From Methylococcales bacterium (GTDB lineage Bacteria; Pseudomonadota; Gammaproteobacteria; Methylococcales; Methylomonadaceae), in contig SHZG01000021.1 of the NCBI GenBank assembly GCA_009692395.1, positions 1 to 17,206 on the forward strand: a stretch of DNA of 17,206 bases. The letters run 5' to 3'. The position numbers and the translations under genes were made by a program. Below are positions 7,058 through 13,226 of the stretch, in pieces. Positions within the stretch are counted from its first letter, which is position 1. The number at the start of each line of letters is the position of its first letter. A model generated the notes under the pieces. It saw only the letters and a program-made list of their open reading frames with translations. It was not told the DNA's origin and made no database searches.

Positions 7058-7804
7058 ATGGAACACAATCAAACAACAGTACAAGTATGGACAAACTACT
7101 GGGGCGAATTACTGCGTGATGAACAGACCATACTTTATGGGTTTGAAAATGAATCGCCTGCTCATAGTCAGCACAAACAAGTTACCATTGCCGATGATGG
7201 CGCGTGTTTTGGTTTTGTTGCCAGTGGCAACGTATGCTTGCAAAATAGGCAAGTCAATTGGTTATTAAATGCAGGGCAGTGGTTCAGCGTACCGACAGGG
7301 TTTTTGCTCAATTTCACTGAGAATAGCCGTGTAATAGTGTCGCAATGTATAGATTATCAAGGTCTTTATGCAATGGGTGGCCCGATAGAAACACAAGGTC
7401 GGTTACGTTATATTGACAGCTGTAGCGATACCCTACTGTGTGCGCCGCCACTATTGGGCGATCCGTGCCTGAATCACCTGCATTTTCCTGCGGGTATTCA
7501 ACAAACCCCACATACCCATCCGTCACTGCGTGCAGGTATTATTGCCAAAGGGCAGGGCGTGTGTGTCGCGAATCAACAAACCATTCCACTGTCAACGGGT
7601 GGCTTGTTTTACATTGCTAAAAACACTGAACACTGCTTTATAACTGACACCAGCACGATGGATGTTATTGCGTATCACCCAGACAGCGATTGGGGACCTA
7701 CGCATCAAAGTCATCCGATGGTCAATCGCACCTTAGTCGAGGGGCATAAAATGGATAACCTCGCACCACAACATCAAGCCGCCGCTATTATTCGCGGTCG
7801 CTGA
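7058..7804 (+). CDS. two-domain cupin-like protein
   Basis: The product has 248 residues and is predicted cytoplasmic. Two beta-rich halves with cupin character can be seen. The first (about 40-105) contains G-F-V-A-S-G-N-V-C-L, then L-N-A-G-Q-W-F-S-V-P, without metal-binding histidines. The second (about 135-210) contains H-L-H-F-P-A-G-I-Q-Q-T-P-H-T-H-P-S-L-R-A-G, then G-G-L-F-Y-I-A-K-N-T-E-H-C-F and M-D-V-I-A-Y-H-P-D-S-D-W-G-P-T. H152, H154 and H192 sit where the cupin metal ligands are expected, but the glutamate of motif 1 is replaced by arginine. It could be a metal-dependent oxygenase or isomerase, or a binding protein. It has seven cysteines, many for its size. AGAGGATGAATA provides a good ribosome binding site before the ATG. 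It is the last gene of the cluster that begins at 2301, 34 bases behind the broken secreted gene. Enzymatic role unknown. Confidence 0.75.
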   Translation: MEHNQTTVQVWTNYWGELLRDEQTILYGFENESPAHSQHKQVTIADDGACFGFVASGNVCLQNRQVNWLLNAGQWFSVPTGFLLNFTENSRVIVSQCIDYQGLYAMGGPIETQGRLRYIDSCSDTLLCAPPLLGDPCLNHLHFPAGIQQTPHTHPSLRAGIIAKGQGVCVANQQTIPLSTGGLFYIAKNTEHCFITDTSTMDVIAYHPDSDWGPTHQSHPMVNRTLVEGHKMDNLAPQHQAAAIIRGR

Positions 7805-7849
7805 GTGTGTTAAACTGAAAAACTAACGACTAAATAATTAAGGACTAAC

Positions 7850-8134
7850 ATGGCTGAAACCGTAGATGAATTAACCATTACTTACGAAGATGGTGGTATT
7901 GAAACCGTCAAAGAACTCGATAAAAAAATATTAACCAAAGGCGCGTGGGCAACCATCATGTACCGTTATCAAGAATGGAATCGCGCCAAAGAAGAATACG
8001 GCGCAGACAAATACACCATCCGTCGCTACCAAAAACGCAACGGTGAATATCAACAAAAATCCAAATTTAATATATCCAGCACCGACCAAGCAAAAGCGAT
8101 TATCGCCGCATTGGAAGAGTGGATAGACAAGTAA
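7850..8134 (+). CDS. small conserved-looking soluble protein
   Basis: The product has 94 residues with no signal peptide or membrane segment. It is charged throughout. It begins with a beta-like E-L-T-I-T-Y-E-D-G-G-I-E-T-V-K, followed by a dense aromatic/basic centre (W-A-T-I-M-Y-R-Y-Q-E-W-N, then Y-T-I-R-R-Y-Q-K-R-N-G-E-Y) and an amphipathic C-terminal helix (D-Q-A-K-A-I-I-A-A-L-E-E-W). This resembles uncharacterised small proteins of about 90 residues found in sulfur-oxidising and methane-oxidising gammaproteobacteria, from memory. No function is known to me. AAGGACTAAC before the ATG is a good ribosome binding site. The gap of 45 bases to the cupin gene allows co-transcription, but it could also be an independent unit. 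A long hairpin-rich region follows it. Confidence 0.8.
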   Translation: MAETVDELTITYEDGGIETVKELDKKILTKGAWATIMYRYQEWNRAKEEYGADKYTIRRYQKRNGEYQQKSKFNISSTDQAKAIIAALEEWIDK

Positions 8135-8229
8135 GGATGGATTAATTGTATGCCGCTAGTTGTGATTTGCTGGTAGGCTACAATTGGTTACACTAGCCCT
8201 TGCATAACCGCTTTTTTCCGAGAACAACC

Positions 8230-8253
8230 GTCACTTTTTGTTTAAAAAGTGAC
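8230..8253. terminator. candidate terminator hairpin GTCACTTTTT-GTTT-AAAAAGTGAC
   Basis: A perfect 10-bp inverted repeat with a four-base loop lies 95 bases behind the small gene ending at 8134. The A5/T5 at the inner stem ends gives limited U-tract character in either direction. The flanks can extend the stem imperfectly (GAGAACA upstream against TGTT and TCTC downstream). It may be a terminator or a structured repeat. Confidence 0.4.
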
Positions 8254-8345
8254 AGCTGTTCGGTCTCAGTAGGACGTTTTCCATAAAAACCCTACATCCT
8301 GCCACTGTGAAAATTTCACCTAAGGCAACACCGCCTTATCAATGG

Positions 8346-8351
8346 TATAAT
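8346..8351 (+). promoter_or_regulatory. possible -10 box of a gyrA promoter
   Basis: A perfect TATAAT lies 138 bases upstream of the gyrA ATG. The sequence 17 bases upstream (AGGCAA) is a poor -35 box. If it is the promoter, the transcript would start with a leader containing the hairpins at 8380 and 8446. Confidence 0.3.
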
Positions 8352-8379
8352 TACCTTGTCATTAACCCCATACTTAAGC

Positions 8380-8413
8380 CTTGCTTGCTTTTAAAAAGCA
8401 AACAAGTCTTTTT
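8380..8413 (+). terminator. intrinsic-terminator-like hairpin followed by T-run
   Basis: CTTG-C-TTGCTTTT (8380-8392) pairs with AAAAGCAA-A-CAAG (8394-8406), leaving one central base and one mismatch, and is followed directly by TCTTTTT. On the plus strand this has the form of a Rho-independent terminator. Since it lies between the TATAAT box at 8346 and gyrA, it is either the terminator of upstream transcription or, if the promoter call is right, an attenuator-like element in the gyrA leader. Confidence 0.45.
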
Positions 8414-8445
8414 AATGTTGTTGGGTTGAATTGTTTATGATTGCA

Positions 8446-8463
8446 CACTGACTTTAGTCAGTG
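8446..8463. promoter_or_regulatory. 8-bp palindrome CACTGACT-TT-AGTCAGTG just before gyrA
   Basis: A perfect inverted repeat ends 26 bases before the gyrA ATG. The near-zero spacer suits a dimeric protein operator better than a stable RNA hairpin, but it could also fold in the leader RNA. No known regulator site was recognised. Confidence 0.4.
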
Positions 8464-8489
8464 GTTGCCAACTAGCAGATTAGGGAACT

Positions 8490-11078
8490 ATGTCAAACTT
8501 CGCCAAAGAAATCATCCTCGTTAATCTCGAAGACGAGATGAAACAATCTTACCTCGATTACGCCATGAGCGTAATCGTCGGTCGCGCCTTACCCGATGTC
8601 CGTGATGGTCTTAAACCTGTGCATCGCCGTGTGTTATACGCCATGAGTGAACTGGGTAATGACTTTAACAAACCCTATAAAAAGTCTGCTCGTGTGGTCG
8701 GGGATGTGATTGGTAAGTATCACCCACACGGTGACACCGCTGTGTATGACACGATGGTGCGTATGGCACAACCGTTTGCTATGCGTTATATGTTGATAGA
8801 TGGACAAGGGAATTTTGGTAGCGTTGATGGCGATTCACCTGCGGCGATGCGTTACACCGAAGTGCGGATGGCAAAAATCGCCCACGAATTACTGGCTGAT
8901 TTGGATAAAGAAACCGTTAATTTCACCCCCAACTATGACGACTCTGAATCTGAACCTAGTGTATTGCCGACTCGTATACCTACCTTATTAATCAACGGTT
9001 CATCGGGTATCGCTGTTGGTATGGCAACTAATATTCCACCGCATAACTTAAACGAAGTGGTGAGCGCGTGTTTGGCTATGATAGATGAGCCAGACATCGA
9101 TATTCTTGAATTGATGACCTATATTCCTGGCCCTGATTTCCCGACTGCGGGCTTTATCAATGGCGCGGCAGGCATTTATAACGCCTACACTACAGGACGC
9201 GGCAAAATTTATCTGCGCGCAAAATGTCATTTTGAAGAATTTGGCGACAACGGACGACAAGCCATTATCACCACCGAACTGCCGTATCAAGTCAACAAAG
9301 CCCGTTTATTAGAAAAAATTGCCGAACTGGTTAAGGATGCCAAACTCGAAGGCATTTCAGGCTTGCGTGATGAATCCGATAAAGACGGAATGCGCATGGT
9401 GATTGAGCTGAAACGCGGCGAAACGCCCGAAGTCGTGCTGAACAATCTTTACAAACAAACCCAATTCCAAACCGTGTTCGGCTTAAACATGGTGGCGTTG
9501 TTAGACGGTCGTCCGCACTGCATGAACCTTCATGAAATTATCAGTGCCTTTATCAACCATAGACGTGAAATCGTCACCCGCCGCACCATTTATTTATTGC
9601 GCAAAGCCCGCGACCGCGCTCACATCTTAGAAGGTTTAGCGGTTGCCTTAGCCAATATCAACGCCATGATTGACCTGATTAAAAATTCAGGCAATCCAGC
9701 GGAAGCTAAAGCGGCGTTATTAGCGCAAACGTGGGCAGCGGGTTTGGTATCTGAGTTATTGGAACGCGCTGATTCTGCTCGCTCCAGACCTGATGAATTA
9801 TCGTTAGAATTTGGCATGGTCGAGGGTGTGTATCGTTTAACCGAAACCCAAGCCCAAGCCATTTTAGAGTTACGTCTGCACCGTTTAACAGGTTTAGAAC
9901 AAGATAAAATAATCAGCGAATACCAACAACTGCTGGAACAAATAGATTTCTATTTAGCCATTTTAGGTAACGATACGCGCTTGATGGAAGTGATTCGTGA
10001 AGAATTAGTCGCCATTAAAGACCAATACAGCGATCCGCGCCGCACGGTCATCATGCAAGACCATTCAGATTTATCACTTGAAGATTTGATTACCGAAGAA
10101 GACCGCATTGTCACGCTATCGCATGAAGGCTATGTGAAAGCGCAACCCTTAGATGATTACAAAGCCCAACGCCGTGGTGGACGTGGTAAATCAGCCACCA
10201 AAACCAAAGAACTGGATTATGTCAATAAACTCATTGTTGCCAGCACTCACGACACCATTTTGTGCTTCTCATCACGCGGCAAAGTCTATTGGCTGAAAGT
10301 TTATCAACTGCCGTTAGCCAGTCGCGGCTCACGAGGTAAACCGTTCGTCAATTTATTGCCGCTAGAAGATGGCGAAAAAATTAACGCTATTTTGCCGATT
10401 CGTGAATACACGGAAGATAAATTCATCTTCATGGCAACCGCCTCAGGCACAGTCAAAAAGACTCCGTTACCCGAATTTGAACGCCAACGCAGCGCAGGCA
10501 AAATCGCCATCGACTTACGCGAAGACGACAACCTAGTCGGCGTGGCAGTCACTGACGGACAACAAAACGTTTTATTATTCAGCAGCACAGGCAAAGCCGT
10601 GTGCTTCAATGAAACCGATGTCCGCTCCATGAGCAGAACCTCCATCGGGGTACGCGGAATGCGTTTAAAAGAAGGGCAGAAAGTCATTTCTTTGATTATC
10701 GCCAGCGAGGGCATGGTTCTCAACATCACCGAAAACGGCTACGGCAAACGCACCAGACTGGAAGAATTCACCTGCCATAATCGCGGCGGTCAAGGCATGA
10801 TTGCCATCAAAACCTCAGAGCGTAACGGCGAAGTGGTCGGCGCAGTCCTCGTCAACGACAACGATGAAATCATGCTCATCACCGACGGCGGCACGCTCGT
10901 TCGCACTCGCGTCGATGGCATTTCTATCGTTGGTCGTAATACTCAAGGTGTCACCATCATCCGCCTAGCCAAAAAAGAAAAAGTCATCGGCGTGGATAAG
11001 ATTGAAGGCTTAGCGGGTGAAGAGGAAGAGGATGTTGCAGGCGTGGATGATGCTGTGGCAGGCAGTGACGAGGAGTAA
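8490..11078 (+). CDS. gyrA: DNA gyrase subunit A
   Basis: GyrA forms the A2B2 gyrase with GyrB and introduces negative supercoils by cutting and passing double-stranded DNA. The 862-residue product has normal length. The breakage-reunion domain holds the catalytic Tyr122 (A-A-M-R-Y-T-E). Its quinolone-resistance region reads H-P-H-G-D-T-A-V-Y-D-T, with Thr at position 83 (Ser in E. coli, Thr in Pseudomonas and others) and Asp at 87, so no clear resistance mutation is visible. The GyrA box Q-R-R-G-G-R-G starts at residue 560 and marks the C-terminal beta-pinwheel that wraps DNA. The protein ends in an acidic tail (G-E-E-E-E-D and S-D-E-E) as in many gammaproteobacteria. The start M-S-N-F-A-K-E matches the family's usual N-terminus, and TTAGGGA stands eight bases upstream. 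A small nuclease-like gene starts two bases after the stop, and serC follows. Confidence 0.98.
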   Translation: MSNFAKEIILVNLEDEMKQSYLDYAMSVIVGRALPDVRDGLKPVHRRVLYAMSELGNDFNKPYKKSARVVGDVIGKYHPHGDTAVYDTMVRMAQPFAMRYMLIDGQGNFGSVDGDSPAAMRYTEVRMAKIAHELLADLDKETVNFTPNYDDSESEPSVLPTRIPTLLINGSSGIAVGMATNIPPHNLNEVVSACLAMIDEPDIDILELMTYIPGPDFPTAGFINGAAGIYNAYTTGRGKIYLRAKCHFEEFGDNGRQAIITTELPYQVNKARLLEKIAELVKDAKLEGISGLRDESDKDGMRMVIELKRGETPEVVLNNLYKQTQFQTVFGLNMVALLDGRPHCMNLHEIISAFINHRREIVTRRTIYLLRKARDRAHILEGLAVALANINAMIDLIKNSGNPAEAKAALLAQTWAAGLVSELLERADSARSRPDELSLEFGMVEGVYRLTETQAQAILELRLHRLTGLEQDKIISEYQQLLEQIDFYLAILGNDTRLMEVIREELVAIKDQYSDPRRTVIMQDHSDLSLEDLITEEDRIVTLSHEGYVKAQPLDDYKAQRRGGRGKSATKTKELDYVNKLIVASTHDTILCFSSRGKVYWLKVYQLPLASRGSRGKPFVNLLPLEDGEKINAILPIREYTEDKFIFMATASGTVKKTPLPEFERQRSAGKIAIDLREDDNLVGVAVTDGQQNVLLFSSTGKAVCFNETDVRSMSRTSIGVRGMRLKEGQKVISLIIASEGMVLNITENGYGKRTRLEEFTCHNRGGQGMIAIKTSERNGEVVGAVLVNDNDEIMLITDGGTLVRTRVDGISIVGRNTQGVTIIRLAKKEKVIGVDKIEGLAGEEEEDVAGVDDAVAGSDEE

Positions 11079-11080
11079 TC

Positions 11081-11608
11081 ATGACCGATGATGAATTAAA
11101 AGAACTGGTTGCTGGCTTAGCCATTGCCCAAAAAGCAACCATTGAACAAATGAAACGCACTGATGAAAAGCTGGAGCGTATCGGTATTAAGCTAGGCAAT
11201 ATCTCGCAAAATCAAGGGGATGTTGCCGAAGAGTTCTTTTTTCAAAGTCTCATAAAAGATAATCGCCTAGGTGACATTCGTTTTGATGATGTCACCAAAA
11301 ATATGGCAAAACATCGCGGAAAACTACAAGAAGAATATGATTTAGTCATGACCAATGGCGATGTGGTTGCCGTGGGGGAAGTGAAATATAAAGCCCATAG
11401 CAATGATTTGGACAAATTAGACCGAAAAATACGCCATTTCAAACAGCTATTTCCACTCTATCAACATTTTAAACAATACGGTGCAATAGCCGCTTTTCAT
11501 ATTAATGACGATGCCAAAGAAGACGCATTACGACGCGGCTATTTTGTCTTGCAACGTAGCGGTGAGCTTATTCACACGGAAAGCAGTGAATATTTAACCG
11601 TACTGTAA
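11081..11608 (+). CDS. PD-(D/E)XK nuclease-like protein of unknown role
   Basis: The product has 175 residues. The N-terminal third is a helical, probably coiled-coil segment (repeated L/I spacing in A-T-I-E-Q-M-K-R-T-D-E-K-L-E-R-I-G). The core begins N-Q-G-D-V-A-E-E-F-F-F and contains E-E-Y-D-L-V-M, then V-V-A-V-G-E-V-K-Y. This matches the order helix-glutamate, aspartate at the end of one strand, and E-x-K at the end of the next, which defines the PD-(D/E)XK nuclease fold. Similar short coiled-coil plus nuclease-fold proteins occur in many copies in Beggiatoa-like bacteria and cyanobacteria without assigned function. The gene starts two bases after gyrA and ends 35 bases before serC, so it is likely co-transcribed with both and is an insertion into an otherwise housekeeping operon. 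Activity on DNA is inferred from motifs only. Confidence 0.72.
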   Translation: MTDDELKELVAGLAIAQKATIEQMKRTDEKLERIGIKLGNISQNQGDVAEEFFFQSLIKDNRLGDIRFDDVTKNMAKHRGKLQEEYDLVMTNGDVVAVGEVKYKAHSNDLDKLDRKIRHFKQLFPLYQHFKQYGAIAAFHINDDAKEDALRRGYFVLQRSGELIHTESSEYLTVL

Positions 11609-11643
11609 ATCACCTTTTTAACAACCTAACCAAGAGAACCCCA

Positions 11644-12723
11644 ATGTCCAGAGTGTATAATTTTAGTGCCGGCCCTTCTGCATTTCCTGAGTCGGTTTTA
11701 CAACAAGCGCAACAAGAGCTGTTGGAATGGCGTAATAGCGGTATGTCGGTGATGGAAATGAGCCATCGTGGCAAACATTTCTCTATTATTGCCGAAGAAT
11801 TAGAAAGTGATTTGCGCGAGTTAATGGCGATTCCAGACAACTACAAAGTGTTATTTTTGCAAGGCGGCGCGTCGGCGCAGTTTTCGTTCATTCCACAAAA
11901 TATTTTGGCGGGCAAAACCAAAGCCTGTTACATAAAAACAGGCGCGTGGTCAGAAAAAGCCGTGAAAGATGCGGGTGCGTATTGTGATGTGATTTTAAGC
12001 GCGAGTTCAGAAGATACTAAATTCACCACTATTCCAGACGCAGCAACATGGGCGATTGATAACGATGCGGCGTATTTGCATTACACCTCTAACGAAACCA
12101 TTCACGGTGTTGAGTTCCAATCAATTCCTGATTCTAAAGGCTTGCCGTTAGTCTGTGATATGTCGTCCAACATCTTGTCACGTCAGATTGATGTCAGTCA
12201 GTACGGCATCATTTATGCAGGTACGCAAAAAAATATGGGTCCTGCGGGTGTCACCGTGGTTATCGTCAGAGACGATTTAATCGGTCACGCGCCTAAATCT
12301 GTGCCATCTGTGTTCAATTATGCGGAACAAGTTAAAAATCAATCTATGCTGAACACACCAGCGACTTATAACTGGTATTTAGTCGGTTTAGTATTGAAAT
12401 GGTTGAAAGCCCAAGGCGGTATCGCGGCGATTGAACAACACAATATCGCTAAAGCGGCTAAGCTTTACGCGGCGATTGACGCATCAACTTTATATTCAAA
12501 TCCTGTGGAAATCGCTTCACGCTCACGCATGAACGTACCGTTTATTTTAGCCGATGAAAGTTTGGATAAACCCTTTTTGGCTGGTGCTGAAGCCAAAGGT
12601 TTATTTGAATTAAAAGGACATCGTTCAGTCGGTGGCATGAGAGCGAGTATTTACAACGCCATGTCAGACGCAGGTATCGACGCGCTGATTGATTTTATGG
12701 CGGAGTTTGAACGTAGTCGTTAA
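11644..12723 (+). CDS. serC: phosphoserine aminotransferase
   Basis: SerC is a pyridoxal-phosphate enzyme that converts 3-phosphohydroxypyruvate and glutamate into phosphoserine and 2-oxoglutarate. It also acts in pyridoxine synthesis on the erythronate branch. The 359-residue product has the family's usual length. Evident landmarks are the N-terminal Y-N-F-S-A-G-P-S-A, the glycine motif L-Q-G-G-A-S-A-Q-F (72-80), H-Y-T-S-N-E-T-I-H-G-V (146-156) and the PLP lysine in A-G-T-Q-K-N-M-G-P-A-G (Lys196). The end G-G-M-R-A-S-I-Y-N-A is typical. A CAAGAGAAC box sits before the ATG. In related gammaproteobacteria pheA follows directly; here about 2.6 kb of accessory genes separate the two. Confidence 0.97.
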   Translation: MSRVYNFSAGPSAFPESVLQQAQQELLEWRNSGMSVMEMSHRGKHFSIIAEELESDLRELMAIPDNYKVLFLQGGASAQFSFIPQNILAGKTKACYIKTGAWSEKAVKDAGAYCDVILSASSEDTKFTTIPDAATWAIDNDAAYLHYTSNETIHGVEFQSIPDSKGLPLVCDMSSNILSRQIDVSQYGIIYAGTQKNMGPAGVTVVIVRDDLIGHAPKSVPSVFNYAEQVKNQSMLNTPATYNWYLVGLVLKWLKAQGGIAAIEQHNIAKAAKLYAAIDASTLYSNPVEIASRSRMNVPFILADESLDKPFLAGAEAKGLFELKGHRSVGGMRASIYNAMSDAGIDALIDFMAEFERSR

Positions 12724-12733
12724 TTCAGCGTTT

Positions 12734-12765
12734 CGTTGGTTGGGGTTCACTCACTCCAACCAACG
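12734..12765. repeat. inverted repeat CGTTGGTTGG / CCAACCAACG behind serC
   Basis: A perfect 10-bp stem (12734-12743 and 12756-12765) with a 12-base loop lies 10 bases after the serC stop codon. It is not followed by a T-run, so termination would need Rho or another mechanism. It is more likely one of the dispersed palindromic repeats of this genome. Confidence 0.55.
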
Positions 12766-12812
12766 GTCTACCTTAACTTGAATCAGTCCCGTATTATTTA
12801 AAGGTGGTAGTT

Positions 12813-13049
12813 ATGATGACGTTAAATATCCCCGATGATATAGAACAACAATTAAAAATTATCGCTAACAATAAACAGTTAGCAGTTTCTGAGTTTGTTT
12901 TATCCTTATTAACAACCGCACTTAAACAACAAGAAAAGATTGAAACAGTATCTTGTTTTGATTTAATGCAGGACGGTTTAGGCTGTATTGACGATGCACC
13001 CAGTGATTTATCGGTTAATAAAAACTATTTATCAGGCTATGGCAAATGA
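12813..13049 (+). CDS. antitoxin-like protein of a PIN-domain toxin pair
   Basis: The product has 78 residues. The N-terminus M-T-L-N-I-P-D-D-I-E-Q-Q-L-K-I-I-A, then V-S-E-F-V-L-S-L-L, has the strand-helix-helix pattern of ribbon-helix-helix antitoxins. The C-terminal tail C-F-D-L-M-Q-D-G-L-G-C-I, then P-S-D-L-S-V-N-K-N-Y-L-S-G-Y-G-K, matches a class of antitoxins that precede PIN toxins and would wrap the toxin. I chose ATG 12813 because AAGGTGG lies six bases ahead; an upstream GTG at 12804 falls inside that box. The stop overlaps the ATG of the toxin fragment (ATGA), a normal arrangement for such pairs. The toxin is destroyed, so this gene is now an orphan antitoxin. Confidence 0.72.
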   Translation: MMTLNIPDDIEQQLKIIANNKQLAVSEFVLSLLTTALKQQEKIETVSCFDLMQDGLGCIDDAPSDLSVNKNYLSGYGK

Positions 13050-13132
13050 GGCGAAATGTCATTATTGATACGGGTGTTTTAGTTGCGTTATTAAATAAGA
13101 AAGATACTTATCATTCGTGGGCTGTTATTTAG
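13046..13132 (+). pseudogene. PIN-domain toxin (VapC-type), cut off after 28 codons
   Basis: Starting at the ATG that overlaps the antitoxin stop, 28 codons read R-N-V-I-I-D-T-G-V-L-V-A-L-L-N-K-K-D, followed by T-Y-H-S-W-A-V-I and TAG. The D-T-G-V-L-V-A-L-L start, with the first catalytic Asp, is diagnostic of PIN-domain ribonucleases, which normally have about 130 residues. The remaining acidic residues are missing. Sequence after the stop turns into palindromic repeats, and no later PIN segment was found in any frame before the ParA gene. The gene was therefore truncated by deletion or repeat insertion and cannot be active. Confidence 0.72.
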
Positions 13133-13143
13133 CAAGACAAGAA

Positions 13144-13188
13144 GACGCTGGAGCGTCCACAGACGCATTCCAACGCAGAGCGTTGGAA
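13144..13188. repeat. double palindromic repeat at the end of the broken toxin gene
   Basis: Two hairpins stand in tandem: GACGCT-GG-AGCGTC (13144-13157) and TTCCAACGC-AGA-GCGTTGGAA (13168-13188). The second is the same element type as that at 1409-1438, with stem changes on both sides (CCCACG/CGTGGG against CCAACG/CGTTGG), so pairing is kept. The block starts 12 bases behind the truncated toxin gene and ends 39 bases before the ParA start. Confidence 0.75.
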
Positions 13189-13226
13189 CGATGCAATGAT
13201 TATAATAATTAAGTAAGGAAAAGCAG

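Larger units (their letters stand above)
8135..8489. other. hairpin-rich intergenic region upstream of gyrA
   Basis: No gene was found in these 355 bases in either strand. The region contains several perfect or near-perfect inverted repeats: 8230-8253 (10-bp stem), 8307-8319 (GTGAAA/TTTCAC), 8321-8338 (TAAGGC/GCCTTA with a six-base loop), 8380-8406 (12-bp stem with one mismatch, followed by a T-run) and 8446-8463 (8-bp stem). One TATAAT-like box lies at 8346-8351. It probably holds the terminator of the upstream gene and the promoter and leader of gyrA, but no described riboswitch or tRNA was recognised. Confidence 0.6.

Noticed and set aside
8135..8489. tRNA or known riboswitch in the gyrA upstream gap
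   Set aside because: No cloverleaf, no TTCGAATC-type T-arm and no known aptamer motif; only simple hairpins.
8736..8752. Quinolone-resistance mutation in gyrA
   Set aside because: Thr83 is the natural residue in many gammaproteobacteria, and Asp87 is unchanged.
13144..13188. CRISPR array
   Set aside because: Only two different palindromes without regular spacers or further repeat units, and no cas genes in the window.
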